DNA of 59,440 bases from Butyricicoccus pullicaecorum (GCA_018366195.1 JAGZIN010000018.1:1-59440); one strand, 5' to 3'. Numbered from the stretch's first letter, positions 42,090 through 50,599 are shown. The notes: generated from the sequence alone by a model not told the origin. Made by a program: numbers and translations.

Positions 42090-42935
42090 GTGAATCACTT
42101 ACCACGTCCGGTTTATATTCCCATGCGTTTGGTGGAACGGTACTTCAAAGATGGTGTTGCCCATGCTGCCGCAGAGCTGGCATTTTTTTTGCTGTTTTCG
42201 CTGTTCCCTCTGCTCATGGTGCTGAACTCTTTGTTGGGACTTGCTCACCTGTCTGAGGTGACGATTCTCAATGCCACACAATTTCTGCCTGAAGATGTAC
42301 AACAGATTTTGGTCAATTATATGACCTTTCTAGGCTCTAATGATTCGGTGCGTCCTCTGCTGCTGGGCAGCTGCCTGACGCTGTATTTTCTTTCGCGTGC
42401 CGTGCGTTCCATCATGTACTCTATGCGGCGCATTTATCGGTGCAGTACCGACCACACGATGCTGCATAATCTGCTGGTATCACTGGTTTTAACCGGCGGT
42501 CTGCTGCTGCTCTTGGGGGCAAGTATTTTTTTGATTGTGGTAGGACAGGAGTTCTTGCAGCTGGTCATGCGATGGTTTCCGATGCTGTATTCCGGACTGA
42601 TTCTGGTGCGCTATCTTGGCTATCCCGCAGCCATTTGCATTGCGTTGGTGTTTTTGATGCTGCTGTATCGGCTGGTGCCGCCTGTTCGAATGGGCTGGCA
42701 TGCGGCGCTGCCGGGGGCTTGTACATCACTTGTGGGCTGGATTGTCCTGACACGATGCTTTGCTTACTATGTAGACCACATGGGCAATTATAATATTCTT
42801 TATGGCTCCATTGGTGCGCTGATGGTGCTCATGCTTTGGTTGTATTTGACGAGTACAACCCTCATTTTGGGAGGCGTCCTCAATCATATCTTGTCAGAAA
42901 CAAGACGTTCTTCCAGAAATAGCGATAAGGCATAG
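42090..42935 (+). CDS. YihY/UPF0761-family membrane protein
   Basis: The 281-residue polytopic protein belongs to the YihY family (once mislabelled ribonuclease BN). It shows the family N-terminus (DGVAHAAAELAFFLLFSLFPLLMVL) and about six hydrophobic segments, ending with YGSIGALMVLMLWLYLTSTTLILGG. The start is GTG at 42090 after AAAGGCGG. Molecular function of the family is not established. It is a single gene facing the next one end to end. Confidence 0.85.
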   Translation: MNHLPRPVYIPMRLVERYFKDGVAHAAAELAFFLLFSLFPLLMVLNSLLGLAHLSEVTILNATQFLPEDVQQILVNYMTFLGSNDSVRPLLLGSCLTLYFLSRAVRSIMYSMRRIYRCSTDHTMLHNLLVSLVLTGGLLLLLGASIFLIVVGQEFLQLVMRWFPMLYSGLILVRYLGYPAAICIALVFLMLLYRLVPPVRMGWHAALPGACTSLVGWIVLTRCFAYYVDHMGNYNILYGSIGALMVLMLWLYLTSTTLILGGVLNHILSETRRSSRNSDKA

Positions 42936-42942
42936 CAGCCAG

Positions 42943-43386
42943 TCAAATCTGGTATTGACCGATATCTATGAGCAATTTGTTTTTTGTATGGGAAAGATAC
43001 TTTTGTACCCGTTCTTGCTTGGCGGCCGGACAAGCGGCATGGTAAATGATGATATCACTCTGGTCAATGATAAATTTGCGCACGTTGAACAAGGCTTGAC
43101 GGATTGAGGTATGCTCTCGGGGAAGATTGTGGATTTGGTCATATTCTGTGTAGAGCACCCTGTAATCTATATGAGACGCATAACAGCTTACCAGCTCCAA
43201 AGAGACGCTTCTTGGAAGCAGACCTCTGGTGAGCTGCGTGAATGGAATGGGGTTGTTGTTTTCGAATAAAATACGGCTGATTTTTTGTTGGGTTAAAATG
43301 TTTTGCAGCACAGAGGTAAATTGTGCTGCTTTTTTTGCTTGGGAATCGCTGCCTAGAAGCAGGATACCGCAGGTTGCTGTGTACAT
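42943..43386 (-). CDS. Hypothetical protein (147 aa)
   Basis: No family is recognised. I use the second in-frame ATG (43386), because GAGGAG lies about 9 bases before it and too close to the first. The product is mixed alpha/beta, starts with a hydrophobic GILLLGSDSQ strand-loop pattern resembling a Rossmann-like fold, and ends KLLIDIGQYQ. A DIIIYHAACPA segment sits near residue 118. A SLOG-like nucleotide-binding fold is possible but weakly supported. A TTAATA-17-TACAAT promoter can be read upstream on the minus strand. Confidence 0.6.
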   Translation of the reverse strand: MYTATCGILLLGSDSQAKKAAQFTSVLQNILTQQKISRILFENNNPIPFTQLTRGLLPRSVSLELVSCYASHIDYRVLYTEYDQIHNLPREHTSIRQALFNVRKFIIDQSDIIIYHAACPAAKQERVQKYLSHTKNKLLIDIGQYQI

Positions 43387-43514
43387 GGAAGTCATTCTCC
43401 TCTAAGTGCATTATTGTATATGGATAGATTCGCTGTATTAAGGGGATTATACCATATATAATGTGTACATTGAAACAGGAAATCTATTTATCATTGTGTA
43501 GAGGTGAACTGAAA

Positions 43515-43838
43515 ATGGACTACACGATGTACATTCGAAATCGAATTACAGAGCTGCGCTTACAAAAAGATGTGTCAGAATATCAAATGAGCTTTGCATT
43601 GGGACAAAATAAAAATTATATTCAATCCATTTCGTCCGGAAAGGCGATGCCCTCGATGAAACAATTTTTGAATATATGTGAGTATTTTGATATGACACCT
43701 ATGCAGTTTTTTGATGATCGGGTCAAATATCCCAAGCTGATACAGGAAGCGCTGGAGGAAATGAACGGATTATCGGAGGAAGACCTGATGACCCTGATTT
43801 ATCTGATGAAAAGACTGCGGCGGACAGGCTCTCTCTAA
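43515..43838 (+). CDS. XRE-type helix-turn-helix regulator
   Basis: The ATG at 43515 follows GAGGTG and gives 107 residues. Residues 8-62 form an XRE/Cro-like helix-turn-helix domain (RNRITELRLQKDVSEYQMSF, QNKNYIQSISSGKAMPSMKQFLNICEYF). The C-terminal 45 residues are helical and acidic (EALEEMNGLSEEDLMTLIYLM) and may dimerise. A -10-like TATAAT lies at 43457-43462. Targets are unknown. The frame is plus strand and separate from the preceding minus-strand hypothetical gene. Confidence 0.85.
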   Translation: MDYTMYIRNRITELRLQKDVSEYQMSFALGQNKNYIQSISSGKAMPSMKQFLNICEYFDMTPMQFFDDRVKYPKLIQEALEEMNGLSEEDLMTLIYLMKRLRRTGSL

Positions 43839-44050
43839 ATCTTTTCGGTATGGCGCCCATTTGCTTGGGGAACCTTGCGGTACGTTTTTTTGGGTTGCTT
43901 ATGTTTGTGAAGAATTATCGACCGTGATTCTATGTTTTACACAAAAAACATAGAATAAATTTGTTAAAAAAGACGAAAACACGATTTCGCATCAAAAGAC
44001 TTCGTTTTCTCAGGGGAAGATTGACAAAATTACGTTTTCTTAAAAAAAAC
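43839..44050 (+). other. Gene-free stretch with inverted repeat and decamer repeats
   Basis: This AT-rich region before the HPr-like gene holds a perfect 12-bp inverted repeat (43927-43938 with 43945-43956, loop of 6) without a T-run. It also has two near-identical decamers (TTCGTTTTCT at 44001-44010 and TACGTTTTCT at 44031-44040) exactly 30 bp apart. These look like protein-binding sites more than terminators. No coding frame is supported. Confidence 0.5.
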
Positions 44051-44052
44051 AC

Positions 44053-44081
44053 TTCCATTTTCCAGAGAAACATACTATAAT
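44053..44081 (+). promoter_or_regulatory. Promoter of the HPr-like gene
   Basis: TTCCAT (44053-44058), 17 bp, TATAAT (44076-44081), with an AAAGGAGGAAA ribosome binding site before the ATG at 44127. Confidence 0.65.
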
Positions 44082-44126
44082 GGAGACAGTGAAATGTAAG
44101 TTCTATGACTAAAGGAGGAAACCCTC

Positions 44127-44363
44127 ATGACCAGAAAGATTAAGGTAAAAAATACCGAAGACATTCAGCAGATTAACCGCATCGTATCCAAGTACAGCTA
44201 CGATATTTGGATTTTTGGTAAGTCCGGTCAGGTAGACGCAAAGAGCCTGCTCGGTATGTTCCTGCTGTCCCTCAATGAGCCGCTTCAGTTGGTTGTTGAG
44301 GACGATATCGATCCGACTGCACTGTTTAAGGATTTGGAAGATTACCTCGAAATCGAAGAATAA
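44127..44363 (+). CDS. HPr-like protein lacking the phosphocarrier histidine
   Basis: The 78-residue protein has the size and pattern of HPr (ptsH): VSKYSYDIWIF and VDAKSLLGMFLLSL align with the ASKYDADV and NLKSIMGVMSL segments. Ser40 matches the regulatory Ser46. The His15 region (IHARPA) is replaced by EDIQQIN, so it cannot carry phosphate from enzyme I. This recalls Crh of Bacillus, which keeps the serine and acts with CcpA. A regulatory role is inferred. It is very acidic at the C-terminus and stands as a single gene. Confidence 0.75.
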   Translation: MTRKIKVKNTEDIQQINRIVSKYSYDIWIFGKSGQVDAKSLLGMFLLSLNEPLQLVVEDDIDPTALFKDLEDYLEIEE

Positions 44364-44371
44364 TCAAAAAT

Positions 44372-44408
44372 ATGGCGGTTTACAAAAGTAAACCGCCATT
44401 TTCTATTT
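44372..44408 (+). terminator. Terminator after the HPr-like gene
   Basis: ATGGCGGTTTAC (44372-44383) pairs with GTAAACCGCCAT (44388-44399), loop of 4, tail TTTCTATTT. Confidence 0.88.
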
Positions 44409-44411
44409 ACG

Positions 44412-44454
44412 CAATCAAAAAAAATCCGCTGAATTCAGCGGATTTTTTTGATTG
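44412..44454. terminator. Bidirectional terminator after aspS
   Basis: An almost continuous palindrome centred on GAATTC, with AAAAAAATCCGCTG on one side and its complement on the other. It ends the minus-strand AspRS gene and backs up the preceding terminator. Confidence 0.9.
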
Positions 44455-44456
44455 TT

Positions 44457-45779
44457 TTACGGAACCAGACGTGTCATATCGCGCGGGAACATCGAGGTTT
44501 CACGGATATTTTTGAGACCCAGCAACTGAAGCGTCAGGCGCTCAAGTCCAATACCCAGACCGCCATGCGGCGGCATGCCGTATTTGTGCATCATGAGGAA
44601 GGAGTCAAAGAGGGAAACGTCCATTTTGCGCTCTTCCAGCTTTTTGACCTGCTCGTGATAGTCATGCACACGCTGTCCGCCGGTGGTGATTTCCAGACCA
44701 CGGAACAGAAGGTCAAAGGACAGGGCAAACTTTGGATTTTCCGGGTCGTCCATGGCATAGAATGGACGCTTTGCAGATGGGAAGTGTGTCACAAAGACAA
44801 ATTCAGAGCCATAGGTTTCTTCTGCCCATTTGCACATCATGACCTCTTCATCTGGATTGAGGTCATAACGATTCTTGGACTTGTGCTCGAACTTCTCCTG
44901 CATGATTTCCTTTGCCTCGGTAAAGGTGACGGTTGGAATTTTATCAATGACAGGGAGTTTGGTGCCCAGCATTTCAAGCTCTTCCTTACAATGCTTTTCG
45001 ACATAGGAAATCACATATTTGAGCATACCAGTTTCCATTTCCATAACGTCCTGCATGGAATCAATATACGCCATCTCAAAGTCCAGTCCGATATATTCGT
45101 TGAGGTGACGGGAGGTATTGTGGCGTTCAGCTCGATAGACATTGCCAATTTCAAACACACGTCCGAAGATACCAGCGGTGTACTGCTTGTAGAACTGCGG
45201 AGACTGTGCCAGATATGCCTGCTGACCAAAATAGTCGAGCTTAAAGATATTGGCGCCGCCCTCTGCGCCGGCAGATACGATTTTCGGGGTATGGATATGG
45301 GTAAAGCCCTGCTGAATCATATATTCTGCAAAGCCATCTGCGATTGCGCCCTGTATGCGGAAAATTGCCTGCTTGCGCGGGTGGCGCAGCGTGATGGGAC
45401 GGAGCGGCAGCTCAGCGTCCAGTGTCATGCCCAGATATTTCTTGCCGAGCGGAACCGGAATCTGCTCAGCCGGACGGGAAAGCACTCTGACGCTGGACAG
45501 AACCACTTCAAAGCCGTGCTCTGCGCGTGGCTCCTCACGAACGGTGCCGGAAACCTCGACAACCATGCCGTCCTTGATGTCGGACTTGGTCATACCGTCG
45601 ATTTCGCCGGAAAACATGCACTGAATCAGACCGCGGTTGACGCGAATGACAACGAATGCAAAATCAGACATATCACGTACACGATGTACGGTGCCGCGGA
45701 AGGTGACCGATTTGCCGACGGAAGCGGCAGCGTCCTGCACCGCGTCAATATACTGCTTGGGGGTGGTGATAAACTCCAT
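44457..45779 (-). CDS. aspS: Aspartyl-tRNA synthetase, archaeal (non-discriminating) type
   Basis: This class II synthetase charges aspartate onto tRNA-Asp and, in non-discriminating forms, onto tRNA-Asn for amidation by GatCAB. The 440-residue length and the lack of the GAD insertion place it with the archaeal-type enzymes, not the approximately 590-residue bacterial AspRS. Seen are the OB-fold (TFRGTVHRVRDMSDFAFVVIR), motif 2 (FEIGNVYRAERHNTSRHLNEY) and motif 3 (GGLGIGLERLTLQLLG). AsnRS is the alternative, but the IFKLDYFGQQAYLAQSPQFYKQ and LDFEM segments fit AspRS. Confidence 0.88.
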   Translation of the reverse strand: MEFITTPKQYIDAVQDAAASVGKSVTFRGTVHRVRDMSDFAFVVIRVNRGLIQCMFSGEIDGMTKSDIKDGMVVEVSGTVREEPRAEHGFEVVLSSVRVLSRPAEQIPVPLGKKYLGMTLDAELPLRPITLRHPRKQAIFRIQGAIADGFAEYMIQQGFTHIHTPKIVSAGAEGGANIFKLDYFGQQAYLAQSPQFYKQYTAGIFGRVFEIGNVYRAERHNTSRHLNEYIGLDFEMAYIDSMQDVMEMETGMLKYVISYVEKHCKEELEMLGTKLPVIDKIPTVTFTEAKEIMQEKFEHKSKNRYDLNPDEEVMMCKWAEETYGSEFVFVTHFPSAKRPFYAMDDPENPKFALSFDLLFRGLEITTGGQRVHDYHEQVKKLEERKMDVSLFDSFLMMHKYGMPPHGGLGIGLERLTLQLLGLKNIRETSMFPRDMTRLVP

Positions 45780-45832
45780 AGTGTTTACGCCTCTCTATCT
45801 GGATTTTTGATTTTCAGAATGGTTACCTTTTT

Positions 45833-45861
45833 ATTATATCGAGAATTTTACAGGATATCAA
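45833..45861 (-). promoter_or_regulatory. Promoter of aspS
   Basis: On the minus strand: TTGATA (45856-45861), 17 bp, TATAAT (45833-45838). The leader is about 47 bases, with no room for a T-box. Confidence 0.82.
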
Positions 45862-45919
45862 GTCTGCACAGCAAAAAAGACGCGCAAAACGGGCTGTTTG
45901 CTGCGAGATGAAGCCAAAA

Positions 45920-45952
45920 GAAGCGGACAGATACCCGTTATCTGTCCGCTTG
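45920..45952 (-). terminator. Terminator after xpt
   Basis: A 13-bp stem (45921-45933 with 45939-45951), loop CCCGT. The minus-strand tail is CTTTTGG, so the T-run is short. Confidence 0.7.
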
Positions 45953-45959
45953 GGTTCTG

Positions 45960-46547
45960 TTATGCAGGCTCCAGCTCATGGTCGAAGCACACATGACCGT
46001 CGCGCATTTCCTTGATGACTGCGAGCGATTCGACATGGATACCAAGCTTGCGAATTGCCTCGCCGCCCACATCGAAGCCCTTTTCGATACAGATGCCGGC
46101 GCCAACGATTTGCGCACCGGACTGACGCACAAGAGAAATGAGACCCAGCATGGCACTGCCTTTGGCAAGGAAGTCATCAATGAGGAGGACGCGGTCAGAT
46201 GGGTCGAGAAAACGCGCAGAAACAATGATGTCATAGTTGCGCTGATGGGTGAAGGAGGTGACTTGAGAGGTCAGCACCTCCCCGTCAATATTGCGGGATT
46301 GTGTTTTTTTAGCGAACACAACCGGTACGCCGAAATGCTGTGCAGTGATACATGCAATGCCAATACCAGATGCCTCAATGGTCAGAATCTTGGTCACACC
46401 TTGGTCACCGAAACGCCGGAAAAACTCCTTGCCAAGCTCGTTGATGAGTGTCACGTCCATTTGATGATTCAAAAAGGCATCGACCTTGAGGACATCACCG
46501 TCTTTGACGCGTCCGCGCTCCAAAATGGCGTTTTCCAATAATTGCAT
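45960..46547 (-). CDS. xpt: Xanthine phosphoribosyltransferase
   Basis: Xpt salvages xanthine to XMP using PRPP. The start is the ATG at 46547 after GGGGGT; the in-frame TTG one codon earlier is less likely. The 195-residue protein has the PRPP-binding loop VLLIDDFLAKGSA near residue 125 and EASGIGIA near residue 58, with MQLLENAILERGRV at the N-terminus, all typical. No purine riboswitch sequence is seen in its 62-base leader. Confidence 0.94.
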   Translation of the reverse strand: MQLLENAILERGRVKDGDVLKVDAFLNHQMDVTLINELGKEFFRRFGDQGVTKILTIEASGIGIACITAQHFGVPVVFAKKTQSRNIDGEVLTSQVTSFTHQRNYDIIVSARFLDPSDRVLLIDDFLAKGSAMLGLISLVRQSGAQIVGAGICIEKGFDVGGEAIRKLGIHVESLAVIKEMRDGHVCFDHELEPA

Positions 46548-46615
46548 CAATCATTACCCCCGGAAATAGTATCTTTTTTTGAATATTCAAAAAATGTCGA
46601 ATTGGATTATTATTT

Positions 46616-46644
46616 ATCATATCATTCCCGCGTATGCTTTTCAA
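46616..46644 (-). promoter_or_regulatory. Promoter of xpt
   Basis: On the minus strand: TTGAAA (46639-46644), 17 bp, TATGAT (46616-46621). Confidence 0.72.
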
Positions 46645-46653
46645 GCTGAAAAA

Positions 46654-48102
46654 TTAGGAACGGCGCAACTTTTTCACAATCAGGGCAGCTTCCTCACGCG
46701 CCTCGCCGGAGCCAATGATGCAGACAAGGTAGGTCAGACCGCCCAGAACAATGGCAAGCGCCAGACGCACAAAATCATTCACGGGCAGAAGCGTACAGCC
46801 AAAGGCAGTGGCACCGCAAAGAACCGAGGATAGGAGAATGGAGAAAAAGGTGCGCGGAGCAATCTGCCACATGAAGTAGCGGCGCACGCGAACTGCGGTA
46901 ATGAGAAAGTAGCTGCCAAGGGCGATGACCGAGCCGACTGCACCGCCAAGGAAACCGATTTTTTGAATCAGAATGACACTGGATACCACCTTAATGACAG
47001 TTGCAGCGGCGCTGTTGAGTATGACAGGGCGTGTATTCTGTTCCAGCTCAAAGCCCTTGTTGGCATATTCGGTCAGACCCATCAGCACCATGGTAAACGA
47101 CATCAGACCAATGGCGGGAGCACCGGCATCATATCCGGAATCAAAGAAAATGCGTGTAAATGGCAGAGCCACGGCTGTAAGCCCAAACGCCGCAGGAAAG
47201 GCAATGAGCATATAAAGCCGCACACCGGCACTCAAAAGTCCGCGGGCAGTCTCACGGCCGGATTCTCGCCATGCGCGCAGAACGGCGGGATACACGCCGC
47301 GCAGCACCCCGACGGACAGCATATTAAAGATGGAGGAGGGAATGGAGACGTTGCTGGAGTAAACGGCAAAGACCTCATCTCCATAGATGCCCAAGACCAA
47401 AAAACGGTCAATCAAATTGAGGAGTGCGGTACAAAGAGCGACTCCCATGAGTGGTACACCAAAGGCAAGCAGCTTTTTGAGCATGACCTTGGAAAAATGA
47501 CAAAGGCGTACAACCTGCGGCATTCGAAGCGCAAAGATTGCGCCCAAAGCACCGATTCCATCGGCGATGATGTTGGCAAGAAGTGCCGGTGTGGGGGAGT
47601 CAAAGCCGGATTTTCCGCCGACAAATAAAATTGCAAGCAGCAGCTTGAGTGAAGCGGAGGTCAGGCTGAGCAGAATGGCGGGGCGAATGATGGAAAGTTG
47701 CACCATGGTGTTATTGAGCACCGTGAATGCAGAATAGGTACAGAACATGACTGCGCCCAGCAGGTAGTAGCCCTCTTGGGTGAAGGCGTACATGCCAACA
47801 CAGACGGCGCCCGTAATCGCACAAAGTAGAAAATAGATGGGAACAATGGTGGAAAAGAGCTTTGCGGCATGGTCTTTTTTATATTCCTCCGCGACATAGC
47901 GTGTATTGGAGTTCGACATCCATGCAGCAATGAGCAGGAATGTAAAGTTGACCATCATATTGGTGGCATTGAACAGACCAACCGCAGATTTGGTCAGAAT
48001 GTGCGAATAGAGCGACGACATTGCCATGAGCAGAATGCCCTCTGCAATTTTTGCAGGCAGAAACAGCATGGCATTGCGCGTCATCGTGTTTTTTTCAGAC
48101 AT
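46654..48102 (-). CDS. Oligosaccharide flippase (MATE/Wzx-like)
   Basis: The start at 48102 follows GGAAGGAACC and gives 482 residues. The protein has about 12-14 hydrophobic segments, as in polysaccharide biosynthesis flippases of the MOP superfamily, beginning MLFLPAKIAEGILLMAMSSLYSHILTKS-type helices and including LIDRFLVLGIYGDEVFAVYSS. It should move lipid-linked glycans across the membrane. Divergent transcription from the glycosyltransferase-CsaB gene points to a wall-polymer pathway. The substrate is unknown. Confidence 0.82.
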   Translation of the reverse strand: MSEKNTMTRNAMLFLPAKIAEGILLMAMSSLYSHILTKSAVGLFNATNMMVNFTFLLIAAWMSNSNTRYVAEEYKKDHAAKLFSTIVPIYFLLCAITGAVCVGMYAFTQEGYYLLGAVMFCTYSAFTVLNNTMVQLSIIRPAILLSLTSASLKLLLAILFVGGKSGFDSPTPALLANIIADGIGALGAIFALRMPQVVRLCHFSKVMLKKLLAFGVPLMGVALCTALLNLIDRFLVLGIYGDEVFAVYSSNVSIPSSIFNMLSVGVLRGVYPAVLRAWRESGRETARGLLSAGVRLYMLIAFPAAFGLTAVALPFTRIFFDSGYDAGAPAIGLMSFTMVLMGLTEYANKGFELEQNTRPVILNSAAATVIKVVSSVILIQKIGFLGGAVGSVIALGSYFLITAVRVRRYFMWQIAPRTFFSILLSSVLCGATAFGCTLLPVNDFVRLALAIVLGGLTYLVCIIGSGEAREEAALIVKKLRRS

Positions 48103-48169
48103 GAGAAGGTTCCTTCCGATGGATTTCCCCCGGTCAAGCTGTGTCAGGGGGTGGATTTTGTTATTTTTC

Positions 48170-48198
48170 AGTATAACATCTCTGAAGATAAATTGCAA
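48170..48198 (-). promoter_or_regulatory. Promoter of the flippase gene
   Basis: On the minus strand: TTGCAA (48193-48198), 17 bp, TATACT (48170-48175). The -35 hexamer is a palindrome that also serves the opposite promoter. Confidence 0.75.
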
Positions 48199-48220
48199 TC
48201 AGACAGGATTTGTGTATAAT
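48193..48220 (+). promoter_or_regulatory. Promoter of the glycosyltransferase-CsaB gene
   Basis: TTGCAA (48193-48198), 16 bp, TATAAT (48215-48220). It shares its -35 element with the divergent flippase promoter. Confidence 0.8.
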
Positions 48221-48256
48221 AGTGTATGGATAGAAATTATACCATGGAGGCATTGC

Positions 48257-50503
48257 ATGAGAATCCTACAAATGATGGGCGGCGGTGATGTTGGCGGCGC
48301 CAAGACGCATATTATGACGCTGATTCAGGCGCTGCGGGAGCGAAATGAGGTCATGCTGATTTCCTTTCGAGATGGTCCGTTTCCGAGAGAAGCGGAGAAA
48401 AACGGAATCCATGTGCGTGTCATTCCGAGCTTCAATCCGATATACTGCCGCAATGAGGTGCGTAAAATCATTGCAGAGTTTCAGCCCGATGTGATTCACT
48501 GCCATGGCGGCAAGGCGAATCTGGTCGGTGCTCTGCTGCGGGGAAGAAACTTCCATATTCCGGTTTTGACTACGGTACATTCCGATTACCGATATGATTA
48601 TTTGGGCAATCCGCTCAAGCAGTGGACGAATGGGTTTGCCAACACCATTGCGCTGCGTTTTTTGGACTTCCATCAGGCGGTTGCAGACCGTATGGCGCGT
48701 ACCCTCATTTCCCGCGGTTTCCATCCGGAAAAAATCTTTACCATTTATAATGGCATGGATTTTGGAAGCCCGCTGGAGGGCTTAGACCGTGCTGCCTATT
48801 GCCGTGAGCAATGGGGGATTGAGGTGGCGCCGGACGATGTGCTCTGCGGCATTGCAGCCCGTTTGACGGCGGTCAAGGATATTGCAACCTGCGTGCGCGG
48901 CTTTGCAGGTGCCGTTCGTGCGGTTCCGCAGCTTCGTCTCTTGATTGCAGGAGACGGAGAGGACGAAAAAATGCTGCGCGACCTTGCAGCTGAATTGGGT
49001 GTGTCTGACCGCGTTACTTTTTGCGGGTGGGTTTCTCCAGTCAATCGCTTTTTTGCAGCAATGGATATCAACTTGTTAACCTCGGTTTCAGAGACGTTCC
49101 CATATTCTATTTTAGAGGGCGTGCTGGAGCACTGCGCCACCATTTGTTCTGATGTGGGCGGCATGAATGAGCTGATTGATACCGGAGAAAATGGCTACAT
49201 CTTTGAGCCGCGTGACCATGAAACGCTTACACAGCATCTCATCAAGCTGGGCAGTGACCCGGAACGCCGCCGCTTGTTTGCAGACAGACTGTATGAAAAG
49301 GCAACACGGGAATATTCCCTGGATACCATGTGCCGCACGCAGGAGGCGAATTATGAAAAGCTGCTGCGGCTCTACCACAAGCCCAAGAATAAACGGGACG
49401 GCATTGTGATTTGCGGTGCTTATGGGCGCGGCAATGCCGGAGATGATGCTATTTTAAGCGGAATTGTGCAGGAAATGCGTGCCTTCGATTCGGATAGACC
49501 AATTACAGTCATGTCGCGCCGTCCCAAGGAAACAAAGCTGCTCTATCGCACCGGTGCAGTGTATACCTTCAACTTGCCTGCCATTATGCAAAAGTTTCGG
49601 CGGGCAGCGCTCTATATCAATGGCGGCGGCAGCCTGATGCAGGACGTCACCTCGACACGTTCTCTGATGTATTATCTGGTGACGCTGGATATTGCAAAAC
49701 GTCTTGGCTGTAAGGTTATGATGTACGGCTGCGGCATTGGACCCATTCGCCGTCCAATGAACCGCAATTATACTGCCCGCACGATTAACCGTGCGGTAGA
49801 CCTCATTACGCTGCGTGATGACCTGTCGCATGGCGAGCTGACCCGCATGGGGATTGTAGAGCCGGAAATTCGGCTGGCGGCCGACCCGACGATGATTCTG
49901 CACCCGGCTGGAGAGGCACAGATGGATCAGGTGATGGAGACGCTTGGAATTCCTGTTGATGGGCGCTATCTGGGCTTTAGCCTGCGTAACTGGAAAGGGC
50001 TGGAGGCTGTTTCCGATGAAATTGCCCGCGCCGCAGAATATGCGTATCAAACACATGGGCTGACCCCTGTGTTTGTACCAATTGAGTTTCCGAGCGACGT
50101 TGCGCCGGCTCGTATGATTGCAGATAAGCTGAACTGTCCCTATTATATGGTAGACTGCCGACTGCCCATTGAAGAAACGATTGGACTGCTGGCACGTATG
50201 AAAACGGTGATTGGAATTCGACTGCATTCCCTGATGTTTTCTGCCTGCCATGGTGTGCCTGTGATTGGTATGAGCTATGATATCAAGGTAGATGGATTCC
50301 TCAAGTATATTGGTTCACACACCTGTATTCAGCTGGCAGAGGTGACCGCCCAAAAGCTGCGTCCGCTGATTGATGAATGTGTGTCGGGAAAGCTGGACGA
50401 AGAAGTCAATGCAACAGCGAATTTGCTGCGCGAGCGGGAGCTGGAAAACAGCCGCGGGGCGGCAGCGCTCATTCATCAGGCGGAGCAGGAGGCTTTGCGG
50501 TGA
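48257..50503 (+). CDS. Fusion of GT4 glycosyltransferase and CsaB-type pyruvyl transferase
   Basis: The ATG at 48257 follows ATGGAGG and gives 748 residues. Residues 1-375 form a GT4 (GT-B fold) glycosyltransferase: GGGDVGGAKTH at the N-terminus, IAARLTAVKD, and the ETFPYSILE motif near residue 284. From about residue 378 (GIVICGAYGRGNAGDDAI) the chain is a polysaccharide pyruvyl transferase of the CsaB type, with INGGGSLMQD, YGCGIGPI and IGIRLHSLMFS near residue 653. CsaB adds pyruvate ketals to secondary wall polymers that anchor SLH-domain proteins. The fusion suggests that sugar transfer and pyruvylation act on one glycan. Confidence 0.87.
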   Translation: MRILQMMGGGDVGGAKTHIMTLIQALRERNEVMLISFRDGPFPREAEKNGIHVRVIPSFNPIYCRNEVRKIIAEFQPDVIHCHGGKANLVGALLRGRNFHIPVLTTVHSDYRYDYLGNPLKQWTNGFANTIALRFLDFHQAVADRMARTLISRGFHPEKIFTIYNGMDFGSPLEGLDRAAYCREQWGIEVAPDDVLCGIAARLTAVKDIATCVRGFAGAVRAVPQLRLLIAGDGEDEKMLRDLAAELGVSDRVTFCGWVSPVNRFFAAMDINLLTSVSETFPYSILEGVLEHCATICSDVGGMNELIDTGENGYIFEPRDHETLTQHLIKLGSDPERRRLFADRLYEKATREYSLDTMCRTQEANYEKLLRLYHKPKNKRDGIVICGAYGRGNAGDDAILSGIVQEMRAFDSDRPITVMSRRPKETKLLYRTGAVYTFNLPAIMQKFRRAALYINGGGSLMQDVTSTRSLMYYLVTLDIAKRLGCKVMMYGCGIGPIRRPMNRNYTARTINRAVDLITLRDDLSHGELTRMGIVEPEIRLAADPTMILHPAGEAQMDQVMETLGIPVDGRYLGFSLRNWKGLEAVSDEIARAAEYAYQTHGLTPVFVPIEFPSDVAPARMIADKLNCPYYMVDCRLPIEETIGLLARMKTVIGIRLHSLMFSACHGVPVIGMSYDIKVDGFLKYIGSHTCIQLAEVTAQKLRPLIDECVSGKLDEEVNATANLLRERELENSRGAAALIHQAEQEALR

Positions 50504-50570
50504 TAAGCACCAAGGCAACCATAGAAAAAAATTGGTTTTTGTGAATGTATACGATTTTTTACAGCCTCTC

Positions 50571-50599
50571 TTGCAAAGAAGGAAAAGGGTGTGTAAAAT
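50571..50599 (+). promoter_or_regulatory. Promoter of the purine operon
   Basis: TTGCAA (50571-50576), 17 bp, TAAAAT (50594-50599). The predicted start near 50606 gives a 265-base leader before purE. The stretch 50504-50570 upstream shows nothing else. Confidence 0.75.

Noticed and set aside
46548..46653. Purine riboswitch before xpt
   Set aside because: The leader is only about 62 bases and lacks the conserved three-way-junction sequences of guanine/adenine riboswitches.
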